15,132 bases of DNA. It comes from DATDOO01 sp035293245 (lineage in GTDB: Bacteria > Pseudomonadota > Gammaproteobacteria > Methylococcales > Methylococcaceae). The notes under the pieces are model-generated. The model was not told the DNA's origin. It saw nothing but the letters and a program-made list of their open reading frames with translations, and searched no databases. A program made the position numbers and the translations under genes. This document shows positions 7,086 to 15,132 of the stretch, in pieces (positions within the stretch are counted from its first letter, which is position 1; every line of letters begins with the position of its first letter). Location of the stretch: assembly GCA_035293245.1 (NCBI GenBank), contig DATDOO010000343.1, forward strand, positions 1 to 15,132, given 5' to 3'.

Positions 7086-8483
7086 ATGACATCCAAGCTG
7101 TTCGTGCTGGACACCAACGTGCTGATGCACGACCCTACCGCGCTGTTCCGTTTCAAGGAGCACGATCTTTTCCTGCCCATGGTGGTATTGGAAGAACTGG
7201 ACAAGTCCAAGAAAGGCCTTTCGGAGGTTTCGCGCAACGCCCGGCAGGCGAGCCGCTTCCTGGACGAACTGATCCATCACGTCGATCTGGCTGCCGTGGG
7301 CTCCGGCATTCCGCTCACCAGTCTGGAATACAGCGCGCGCATCGACCAGGCCGCCACCGGACGCCTGTTCCTGCAAATGCACCGCCTGGAGGAACAGTTG
7401 CCGGTCGCCCTGCCCGGCGGCGCCGACAACTCCATCCTCGGCACTGTCCTGGCCCTGGCGCGCGAGCACCCCGGCACCCAGGTCATTCTGGTCTCCAAGG
7501 ACATCAACCTGCGCATCAAGGCGGCGGCGCTGGCCATCCGCGCCGAGGACTACCAGAGCGATCAGGTGCTGGAGGACATCAACCTGTTGTACAGCGGCAT
7601 GTACGAACTGCCGCTCGACTTCTGGGAAACCCACGGCGGCAAAATGGAGTCCTGGCAGGAACACGATCGGGTGTTTTACCGCGTCAAGGGCCCCTTGGCG
7701 GCGGAGTGGCAGCCCAACGAGTTCCTCTACCTCCCGGACGATTCGCAGTTCGAGGCCATCGTGCGGCGCATCGAAGGCGATGGACAGGCGGTCATCGAAC
7801 TTGCCCGCGATTACCGCGAGGCCAAGTACGCCGCCTGGGGCATCCGCGCTCGCAACCGTGAACAGAATTTCGCCCTCAATGTGCTCCTCGACCCCGAAAT
7901 CGACTTCGTCACCCTGCTGGGCACGGCCGGCACCGGCAAGACCTTGCTGGCGCTGGCGGCCGGACTATCGCTGACCATGGACGACAAGCTCTACCGGGAA
8001 ATCGTCATGACCCGCGAGACCATTCCCCTGGGCGAGGATATCGGCTTCCTGCCCGGCACCGAGGAAGAAAAGATGACGCCATGGATGGGCGCGCTGCTGG
8101 ACAACCTGGAACTGCTCACCCAGCCCGAGGAAAGCGGAAGCTGGGAGCGAGCCGCCACCAACGAATTGCTCGCCAAGCGCGTCAAGGTGCGCTCGCTCAA
8201 CTTCATGCGCGGCCGCACGTTCCTCAACCGTTACATCATCCTCGACGAAGCGCAGAACCTCACGCCCAAGCAGATGAAGACCCTGGTCACCCGCGCCGGG
8301 CCCGGCACCAAGATCGTCTGCATCGGCAACATCGGTCAGATCGACACGCCCTATCTGACCGCCACCACCTGCGGCCTGACCTACGCCGTGGACCGCTTCC
8401 GCAAGTGGCAGCACGGCGCCCACATCACCCTCAAGCGTGGCGAGCGTTCGCGGCTGGCGGATTTTGCTGCGGAGAACCTTTGA
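7086..8483 (+). CDS. PIN-domain PhoH-type ATPase (PhoH2-like)
   Basis: A 465-residue two-domain protein. The N-terminal PIN nuclease-like domain (about 4-155) has its acidic residues: D9 (VLDTNVLM), E36 (LEELDK), D114 (ADNSILG) and D139 (VSKDINLR). The C-terminal PhoH ATPase domain (about 255-460) has Walker A GTAGTGKT (279-286), Walker B IILDEAQN (384-391), and the family signatures GFLPGT and CIGNIGQID. Proteins of this architecture (for example mycobacterial PhoH2) are reported to couple RNA unwinding with ribonuclease activity; that role here is inferred. The ATG at 7086 gives the expected MTSKLFVLDTN start, although no strong ribosome site precedes it; a longer frame starting inside bcp is rejected. 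It follows bcp by 29 bases, and its stop overlaps the start of the M67 gene, so the three form one transcription unit. Confidence 0.94.
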   Translation: MTSKLFVLDTNVLMHDPTALFRFKEHDLFLPMVVLEELDKSKKGLSEVSRNARQASRFLDELIHHVDLAAVGSGIPLTSLEYSARIDQAATGRLFLQMHRLEEQLPVALPGGADNSILGTVLALAREHPGTQVILVSKDINLRIKAAALAIRAEDYQSDQVLEDINLLYSGMYELPLDFWETHGGKMESWQEHDRVFYRVKGPLAAEWQPNEFLYLPDDSQFEAIVRRIEGDGQAVIELARDYREAKYAAWGIRARNREQNFALNVLLDPEIDFVTLLGTAGTGKTLLALAAGLSLTMDDKLYREIVMTRETIPLGEDIGFLPGTEEEKMTPWMGALLDNLELLTQPEESGSWERAATNELLAKRVKVRSLNFMRGRTFLNRYIILDEAQNLTPKQMKTLVTRAGPGTKIVCIGNIGQIDTPYLTATTCGLTYAVDRFRKWQHGAHITLKRGERSRLADFAAENL

Positions 8484-8911
8484 GTATCCGGGTGAGTACG
8501 GTTCATCTTTCCCGTCCCCTGGTCAACCAGTTGCTCCACCTGGCGCAGGAATCGCCCGACCGTGAAGTGTGCGGCTTGATCGGCGCGAAGGCCGGCATTC
8601 CGGAAACCTGTCATCCCGTGCTGAATGTGGCGGACGATCCGGCGCGGCGCTTCCTGCTCGACGCCGGAGAACAGATCGCTGTGCTGCGCGAGTTGCGCGA
8701 AGGCGGCGAGGAACTGTTCGCGATTTTCCACTCCCACCCGGCCGCCCCTGCTTTTCCCTCGGCGGAGGACGTGAACATGGCCGCCTATCCGGAAGCGCTG
8801 TATCTCATTGTCTCCCTGGGAACCCGTGGGGTACTGGAGCTACGCGGCTTTCGCCCGGAAAAGGAAACAGGGCGCCTCGAGGAGGTAAATCTGCGCCTGG
8901 GAGATGCCTGA
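8480..8911 (+). CDS. JAMM/M67 family zinc metallopeptidase (Mov34/MPN-like)
   Basis: A 143-residue single-domain protein with the full JAMM zinc-protease signature: E29 (EVCGLIG), H84-S-H86-P (FHSHP), then seven residues after H86 to S94 and D97 (SAED). These residues bind zinc and cleave isopeptide or peptide bonds in relatives, including bacterial enzymes that trim ubiquitin-like sulphur carriers (family knowledge). The likely start is TTG at 8480, overlapping the phoH stop (TTGA), because GGAG lies five bases upstream (8471-8474) and translation would be coupled. A GTG at 8492 is the alternative and would remove four residues. No ubiquitin-like or sulphur-carrier gene is visible nearby, so the substrate is unknown. 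Last gene of the bcp-phoH operon. Confidence 0.9.
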   Translation: MSIRVSTVHLSRPLVNQLLHLAQESPDREVCGLIGAKAGIPETCHPVLNVADDPARRFLLDAGEQIAVLRELREGGEELFAIFHSHPAAPAFPSAEDVNMAAYPEALYLIVSLGTRGVLELRGFRPEKETGRLEEVNLRLGDA

Positions 8912-9000
8912 AAACAGGACTGAAATCTCTTCCGATAACGGCATGGGATACGACCGCCTGCGGTGGCGGGGATCAAGAAACGAACTCCGCGGCAAAAAGA

Positions 9001-9068
9001 AAGCGCCGCCATTGCCGCGCTGAAATCGGGTCACCCTGCTTCAGCATTTGCGAAAAATGGCGGCGCTT
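9001..9068. repeat. Nested palindromic element
   Basis: A perfect 13-base inverted repeat, AAGCGCCGCCATT (9001-9013) and AATGGCGGCGCTT (9056-9068), flanks 42 bases. That interior itself contains GCTGAA/TTCAGC (9019-9024, 9040-9045) around GGGT-c-ACCC (9028-9036). The whole can fold into one long nested hairpin. It lies just downstream of the M67 stop and beyond the hxlB stop on the other strand. It could be a REP- or MITE-like repeat, a remnant of an insertion element, or a structured transcript end. No target duplication was found. Confidence 0.6.
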
Positions 9069-9097
9069 CTGCCCGTCAATGATTCCATCCGTGGTAC

Positions 9098-9127
9098 GAA
9101 CAAGCGGCTGCGGGCAGCCGCTTGTTC
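9098..9127. terminator. Perfect 14-bp hairpin between convergent operons
   Basis: GAACAAGCGGCTGC (9098-9111) pairs exactly with GCAGCCGCTTGTTC (9114-9127), leaving only GG between the arms. It lies ten bases beyond the hxlB stop and is also downstream of the M67 gene, where a shared terminator is expected. The following tract is weak on the plus side (TTTCG) and absent on the minus side, so it is only terminator-like. It may also stabilise 3' ends. Confidence 0.6.
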
Positions 9128-9136
9128 TTTCGAACT

Positions 9137-9670
9137 TTACTCCAGATTGGCGTGTCGGGTCCGCATGACCTCTTCCGCAATCCCCTTTTCGTGGATGATG
9201 TGCGAAATGGTGGCTTCCAGGAAGATCAAGGTGGACAACTCGAACGTCGTGCCCATCGGCATGCCCACAACCTTGGCGTATTGCTCCGGCGTACCGATCT
9301 GGTAAACCGTGCCGGCCATATCGCCGATCGTGGAGCTGCCTTTGGCCGAGATCAAGGCAATCTCCGCACCCAACTCCTTGGCGCGCTTGGTATAGGCGAT
9401 CATCGTCTCCGTCTCGCCTGAGCCGGAAATGACGATCAACAGATCGCCATTCTTGATGCTCGGCGTAACGATCTCGCCGACGACGTAAACGTTGTAACCG
9501 CCATGCATCAGGCGCATTGCAAAGAACCTTGCAACCAGGGCCGAACGTCCCGCGCCCGCGATAAACACGCGGGAGGCGCTATCGAGCATTTTGGTCAGAT
9601 TTTCATCATAGCTACGATCGGTAGTCGCGAGAACGCCGGTAATCTTATCTATGATAAGTTTCTGGTGCAT
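9137..9670 (-). CDS. hxlB: 6-phospho-3-hexuloisomerase (RuMP pathway)
   Basis: A 177-residue SIS-domain isomerase converting D-arabino-3-hexulose 6-phosphate to fructose 6-phosphate, the second step of formaldehyde fixation in the ribulose monophosphate cycle; cytoplasmic. Seen: VFIAGAGRSALVARFFAMRL (35-54), the sugar-phosphate-binding SIS motif; GDLLIVISGSGETE (75-88), a second SIS signature; and the PHI-typical MGTTFELSTLIFLEA (139-153). Length matches the family. The ATG at 9668-9670 is preceded by AAGGG. It follows hxlA by 12 bases on the same strand, so they form one operon and catalyse consecutive reactions. Confidence 0.96.
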   Translation of the reverse strand: MHQKLIIDKITGVLATTDRSYDENLTKMLDSASRVFIAGAGRSALVARFFAMRLMHGGYNVYVVGEIVTPSIKNGDLLIVISGSGETETMIAYTKRAKELGAEIALISAKGSSTIGDMAGTVYQIGTPEQYAKVVGMPMGTTFELSTLIFLEATISHIIHEKGIAEEVMRTRHANLE

Positions 9671-9682
9671 TTTGGTACGCCC

Positions 9683-10324
9683 TTATGCAGCGTCAGCCAG
9701 CGACTTGATCTCGGCCGCCGCAGCAGCCGGGTCGGCAGCACCGTAAATTGCAGCGCCTGCAACAACGATGTTCGCGCCAGCCTTGACGACTTGCTGTACG
9801 GTTGCCGGCTTGATGCCGCCCGCCACGGAAACTTCAACGCCCAGACCCAGTCCGGCAACCAGGCCAAGGTCAGCAAACGGAGTCTGGCCAGCGGCCTGCT
9901 GGTCGAGACCGGTATGCACGCCGATGATGTGCGCGCCCAGCTTGGCAACTTCTTCCGTACGCTTCTTCTTGTCTTCGACGTTGATCAGGTCTACCTGAGC
10001 CTTCTTGCCGTACTTGTTGGCGACGTCGATCACACCCTTGATGGTGCCCAGGTCGGCGGTGCCCAGAACGGTGGTGATGTCGGCGCCTGCCTTGAAGAAC
10101 GGCTCTGCTTCGTAAAAGCCGGCGTCCATGGTCTTGAGGTCGACCAGAATCTTGTTGTTCGGGAACTTCGCGCGCAGGGTTTCCAGCAGCTTGAGGCCGT
10201 TGTACTTGATGCACGGCGTGCCGATTTCCAGAATGTCCACATGCGGAGCCACTTTCTCGGCCAGCGCTACGGTTGCATCGAAATCCAGTGAATCCAGTGC
10301 CATTTGAACTAATGGTTTTGCCAT
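9683..10324 (-). CDS. hxlA: 3-hexulose-6-phosphate synthase (RuMP pathway)
   Basis: A 213-residue enzyme of the orotidine-monophosphate-decarboxylase superfamily that condenses formaldehyde with ribulose 5-phosphate to give hexulose 6-phosphate, the entry step of the RuMP cycle. Seen: ILEIGTPCIKYNGL (31-44), the metal and catalytic DLKTMD (D62, K64, D67), GVHTGLDQQAAGQ (about 135-147) and AGGIKP (about 168-173), all hallmarks of HPS. Full length. The ATG at 10322-10324 has GGAG nine bases upstream. Codons are strongly biased towards C-ending forms (AAC, AAG, GAC, GTC), consistent with high expression. A promoter candidate lies about 80 bases upstream, inside the lpxB end. Bacteria using this cycle for assimilation are mainly methylotrophs, although HPS/PHI also serves formaldehyde detoxification elsewhere. 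Confidence 0.97.
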   Translation of the reverse strand: MAKPLVQMALDSLDFDATVALAEKVAPHVDILEIGTPCIKYNGLKLLETLRAKFPNNKILVDLKTMDAGFYEAEPFFKAGADITTVLGTADLGTIKGVIDVANKYGKKAQVDLINVEDKKKRTEEVAKLGAHIIGVHTGLDQQAAGQTPFADLGLVAGLGLGVEVSVAGGIKPATVQQVVKAGANIVVAGAAIYGAADPAAAAAEIKSLADAA

Positions 10325-10403
10325 TTTTTAGTGCTCCATCTTGGTTGTGGTTGTAAAATAGTTATAAGCGCATGAAGCGCTCGCTACGCGTGGTGCTCTG
10401 CAA

Positions 10404-10432
10404 CTTTAAGGTAGGGAACGGGAGGATGTCAA
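10404..10432 (-). promoter_or_regulatory. Candidate sigma-70 promoter of hxlAB
   Basis: The minus strand reads TTGACA (10427-10432), then a 17-base spacer, then TTAAAG (10404-10409). The -35 is consensus and the -10 matches three of six positions. The -35 lies inside the last codons of lpxB and the -10 overlaps its stop. It would give a leader of roughly 70 bases with a small AGCGC/GCGCT hairpin (10367-10381). It would separate hxlAB expression from the upstream lipid A operon. Confidence 0.5.
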
Positions 10433-11581
10433 CGTCCGTTCCAGAAGCTCGGCCGCAACATCGGCCAGCTTTTCCGAACCTCCGCCCTCGCCGAGTTTTT
10501 TCCTGACCTGGGCCAGTTCCGCGCGCATCGTCACCGCGTAATCCGCATCGCTCAGCAGGCGACCGATTTCCGCAGCGATAGCCTCCGGCGTCGCTTCGTG
10601 CTGGATCAACTCGCGGACGATACCTTTGCCGGCGATGATGTTGGCCAGACCGATGTGCGGGACGCGGACCAGCATGCGGCCCAGCCAGTAGCTCAGCGCC
10701 GCCAGTTTGTAGACGATGACCATGGGGATGCCCAGGAGCGCCACCTCGAGCGTCGCGGTGCCGGAGCAGGTCACGACTGCGTCGCAACAGGACAGGGCTT
10801 CGTGACGAGCCTCCTTGACGACACACGCATTCACTGGCGCGCCGGCCAGAAACCCTTGCAGATCGGCATCGCTGACGCTGCTGGCCTGGAGAAGGACAAA
10901 GCGGATACCGGGAAAACAATCCGCAAGCAACCCGGCGGCTTGCAGCATCGTCGGCAGCAAGCGGCGAATCTCGTTATGGCGACTGCCGGGGAGCAGGCCC
11001 ACCAGCGGCGCGCCCGGTACCAGCCCAAGGGCCCGCAGGGTCGCCACCTTGTCCAGGGCCGGGTGTATCTTGCCGGCCAGCGGGTGGCCGACGTAACGGA
11101 CCGGGATACCGTGCGCCTGGTAAAACGGCACCTCGAAGGGAAAGATCACCGCCATCATGTCGGCGATTTCGCCGTACTTCTTCACCCGTCCCGGCCGCCA
11201 GGCCCACACCTGCGGGCTGACGTAGAAGAGAATTTTCACCCCGCACGTTTTGGCGTGCTTGGCCAGGCGGAAATTGAATTCCTTGTAGTCCACGCATACC
11301 AGGAGATCGGGCTTTTCCTCGCAGGCCAACCGCTGCATGAACTTGAGCGCGGCGCGGATTTCCCGGTAATGCCGCAGCACTTCCCACAGGCCGATGACAC
11401 CGATGTTGGATGCGTCAAAACGCACGTCGATGCCCGCCTCGCGCATCCGGACACCGCCCATGCCGAACGCGGTCACGCCGGGCAACCTGCGTTGCAGAGC
11501 ACGAAAGAACTCCGCGGCGTGCATGTCGCCGGACGCTTCCCCGGCGACGATCATGATCCGGGGCGAGCGGGGCTCAGCCAC
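10406..11581 (-). CDS. lpxB: Lipid-A-disaccharide synthase
   Basis: A 391-residue GT19 glycosyltransferase that joins UDP-2,3-diacylglucosamine and lipid X to make the lipid A disaccharide at the inner membrane. Seen: the N-terminal IVAGEASGD (11-19), ASNIGVIGLWEVL (57-69), VSPQVWAW (121-128), FPFE (147-150), YVGHPL (163-168), LLPGSRHNEI (196-205) and CSGTATLEVALLGIPMVIVYK (272-292), the typical LpxB blocks. The segment equivalent to E. coli DAPDFN reads DYKEFN, keeping the Asp (D98). I chose the GTG at 11579-11581 because it gives MAEPRSPRIMIVAGE, matching the E. coli N-terminal length; the ATG at 11554 would remove nine residues. It overlaps the end of the aminotransferase gene by eight bases. 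Longer upstream extension of the frame is a shadow of that gene. Confidence 0.95.
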   Translation of the reverse strand: MAEPRSPRIMIVAGEASGDMHAAEFFRALQRRLPGVTAFGMGGVRMREAGIDVRFDASNIGVIGLWEVLRHYREIRAALKFMQRLACEEKPDLLVCVDYKEFNFRLAKHAKTCGVKILFYVSPQVWAWRPGRVKKYGEIADMMAVIFPFEVPFYQAHGIPVRYVGHPLAGKIHPALDKVATLRALGLVPGAPLVGLLPGSRHNEIRRLLPTMLQAAGLLADCFPGIRFVLLQASSVSDADLQGFLAGAPVNACVVKEARHEALSCCDAVVTCSGTATLEVALLGIPMVIVYKLAALSYWLGRMLVRVPHIGLANIIAGKGIVRELIQHEATPEAIAAEIGRLLSDADYAVTMRAELAQVRKKLGEGGGSEKLADVAAELLERTLTSSRSLP

Positions 11582-12671
11582 GCAAGGCGGCGCCGATGAC
11601 GGCGGCGATGCGGCGGACGTCCGCGTCTTCCAGTTCAGGGTAGATGGGCAAGGACAGACAGCGGCGCGCCACGTCCTCCGTGACCGGCAGATGCACGCCG
11701 GCGTAGCGCTCTTTGAACACGTTCTGCCGATGCAGCGGCACCGGATAGTAAATCGCCGAGGCGATGCCGGCTGCCTGCAACGCCTGCTGGATAGCGTCGC
11801 GCCGCTCGCAAAGCAGCGTGTACTGATGGTAAACGTGCTCGCCGACGCCGTCCTCGAACGGCGCGACGGCCGGCAGGTCCGCCAGCAATTCGGAATAGAG
11901 ACGCGCCGCGCGGCCGCGTTCGCGGTTGTAGCGGTCGATGCGCTTGAGCTTGGCGCGCAGGAACACCGCCTGGATTTCGTCAAGGCGGCTGTTGTAGCCG
12001 ATTACGTCGTGGTAGTAGCGCACTTTCGAGCCGTGGTTGCGCAACTGCAAAATCGACTCCGCCGCCGCATCGTCGTCCGTCGTCACCAGCCCGCCGTCGC
12101 CATAGCCGCCCAGGTTCTTGCTGGGGAAAAAGCTGAACCCGCCCGCCAGTCCGAAGGAACCGGTCTGCCTGGCGCCGATGCGGGCACCGAAAGACTGGGC
12201 GCAATCCTCGATGATCTTCAGCCCATGGCGGTCGGCAATGGCCTGGATTGCAGCCATGGCGCACGGCTGGCCGAACAGGTGCACCGGGAGGATGGCCGTT
12301 GTCTTCGGCGTGATGGCACGCTCGACCGCCACAGGGTCGATGTTGAAGGTTTTCGGGTCGATGTCCACGAATACCGGCTTGGCACCGGTGTAGCAAATCG
12401 CCTCCGCCGTGGCGATGAAGGTGAACGCCGTGGTGACGACCTCGTCACCGGTCTTTACCCCCGCCGCGCGCAAGGCGAGATGCAGCGCGTCCGTTCCCGA
12501 TGCGCAGCCGATGGCGTGTTTCACGCCGAGGTAAGCCGCCGCCGCCTGTTCGAAACTCTGCACGTTGGGACCGAGAATAAAGGCGCAACTGTCGAACACT
12601 TCCGCCAGCCCGGCCTCGATTTCGGCGCGCAATTCGGCATATTGAGTTTTCAGGTCGACCATCGGGATCAT
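11574..12671 (-). CDS. DegT/DnrJ/EryC1/StrS family sugar-nucleotide aminotransferase (GnnB- or WbpE-like)
   Basis: A 365-residue PLP enzyme that transfers an amino group from glutamate to a keto-sugar nucleotide. Seen: SGTDALHLAL (58-67, PLP phosphate binding), TFIATAEAI (84-92), IEDCAQSFGA (154-163, Asp156 to the pyridine nitrogen) and FFPSKNLGGYGDGG (181-194, Schiff-base Lys185). Full length. The ATG at 12669-12671 has GGAG nine bases upstream; a TTG directly before it is possible. It overlaps lpxB, pointing to envelope sugar synthesis. In Acidithiobacillus ferrooxidans a transaminase of this family, GnnB, is encoded between lpxA and lpxB and makes the 3-amino sugar for lipid A with four amide-linked chains (established knowledge). 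Here the GnnA oxidoreductase and lpxA are not next door, so GnnB is a hypothesis. A WbpE/WlbC-type O-antigen aminotransferase is the alternative. Confidence 0.9.
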   Translation of the reverse strand: MIPMVDLKTQYAELRAEIEAGLAEVFDSCAFILGPNVQSFEQAAAAYLGVKHAIGCASGTDALHLALRAAGVKTGDEVVTTAFTFIATAEAICYTGAKPVFVDIDPKTFNIDPVAVERAITPKTTAILPVHLFGQPCAMAAIQAIADRHGLKIIEDCAQSFGARIGARQTGSFGLAGGFSFFPSKNLGGYGDGGLVTTDDDAAAESILQLRNHGSKVRYYHDVIGYNSRLDEIQAVFLRAKLKRIDRYNRERGRAARLYSELLADLPAVAPFEDGVGEHVYHQYTLLCERRDAIQQALQAAGIASAIYYPVPLHRQNVFKERYAGVHLPVTEDVARRCLSLPIYPELEDADVRRIAAVIGAALRG

Positions 12672-12738
12672 CAAGCAATACTCCGGTGAAACAGCAAAAA
12701 TTCAGGATACGGATTTCGTGGCGCCCGCAAGGGAGCGT

Positions 12739-13008
12739 TCAACAGCGGATGACGAAGCGTTCGTGCTCACCGGGAACGTATTCCTCCGCGAGAACCGCGA
12801 CGTGGCTCACCTGGGCCAGCGACGGCCCCTTGCGGCACCAGGCGATGAACGCCTCGATCGGTGCCGCTTCGCCGTCGGCCAGGATGTCCACGCTGCCGTC
12901 GGGGAGGTTGCGCACGTAGCCGGTCACGCCAAGCGCGGGCCCGGTCCAGGGCGCGGGCACGGTAGCTCACGCCCTGCACCCGGCCGGCGACGGTCAGGCG
13001 CACGCGCA

Positions 13009-13012
<4 letters not shown>
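12739..13012 (-). pseudogene. Acylphosphatase, frameshifted
   Basis: The coding content is a complete small acylphosphatase (about 91 residues expected) split over two frames. The first frame, from ATG 13010-13012, reads MMRVRLTVAGRVQGVSYRARALDRARA and holds the P-loop-like GRVQGVSYR with the catalytic Arg. The second frame reads LGVTGYVRNLPDGSVDILADGE and on to the stop at 12739, holding the catalytic Asn (VRN). Joining them with two extra bases restores exactly the E. coli YccX spacing between the two motifs. The break falls within a GC-alternating stretch at about 12975-12990, as expected of a 2-base slip or sequencing error. The start overlaps the stop of the EAL gene (ATGA). The enzyme would hydrolyse acyl phosphates in the cytosol. 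As sequenced no intact product is made. Confidence 0.85.

Positions 13013-15132
<2,120 letters not shown>

Noticed and set aside
8912..9136. CRISPR or tRNA in the palindrome-rich gap
   Set aside because: The repeats are inverted rather than regularly spaced direct repeats, and no cloverleaf or anticodon arm can be drawn.
11582..11983. Long N-terminal extension of lpxB
   Set aside because: Those codons are a shadow of the aminotransferase gene; the LpxB family starts just before IVAGEASGD.

Overview
The window looks like chromosomal sequence from a GC-rich gammaproteobacterial methylotroph, most likely a type I/X methanotroph of the Methylococcaceae. The main evidence is an adjacent hxlA-hxlB pair encoding the two defining enzymes of the ribulose monophosphate (RuMP) formaldehyde-fixation cycle. 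The lipid A, lysine-pathway, Bcp and PhoH proteins also look proteobacterial. No rRNA, tRNA, CRISPR array, transposase or phage gene was seen.

Layout: (1) 1-1913, minus strand: an exported di-haem MauG-type peroxidase, translationally coupled (ATGA overlap) to a Tat-exported metallophosphoesterase that runs off the left edge. (2) 2156-4539, plus strand: a two-component pair whose junction is damaged. The response regulator stops in the middle of its DNA-binding domain and the sensor kinase begins without its first membrane segment. (3) 4562-6150, minus strand: a secreted SH3-like protein of unknown function with its own intrinsic terminator, followed upstream by a 426-base non-coding stretch. 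(4) 6577-8911, plus strand: a tight operon of a PrxQ/Bcp peroxiredoxin, a PIN-PhoH ATPase and a JAMM/M67 metalloprotease. (5) 8912-9136: two strong palindromes between convergent operons. (6) 9137-10324, minus strand: hxlA-hxlB, with a candidate promoter buried in the end of lpxB. (7) 10406-14691, minus strand: a membrane EAL/GGDEF protein, a frameshifted acylphosphatase, a DegT-family sugar aminotransferase and lpxB, mostly overlapping end to start. (8) 14789-15132, plus strand: the 5' part of dapE.

The hxl genes assimilate formaldehyde from C1 oxidation. The aminotransferase overlapping lpxB suggests a link to lipid A, possibly the 2,3-diamino-sugar (GnnB) variant. The Bcp/PhoH/M67 operon suggests stress defence plus RNA or protein turnover. 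The most interesting novel candidate is the MauG-type enzyme coupled to a Trp-rich metallophosphoesterase, because MauG-family enzymes modify tryptophans of partner proteins. Two places (about 2723-2730 and about 12975-12990) carry reading-frame breaks in short GC repeats. They are either real lesions or assembly errors, and should be checked before anyone relies on the affected genes.
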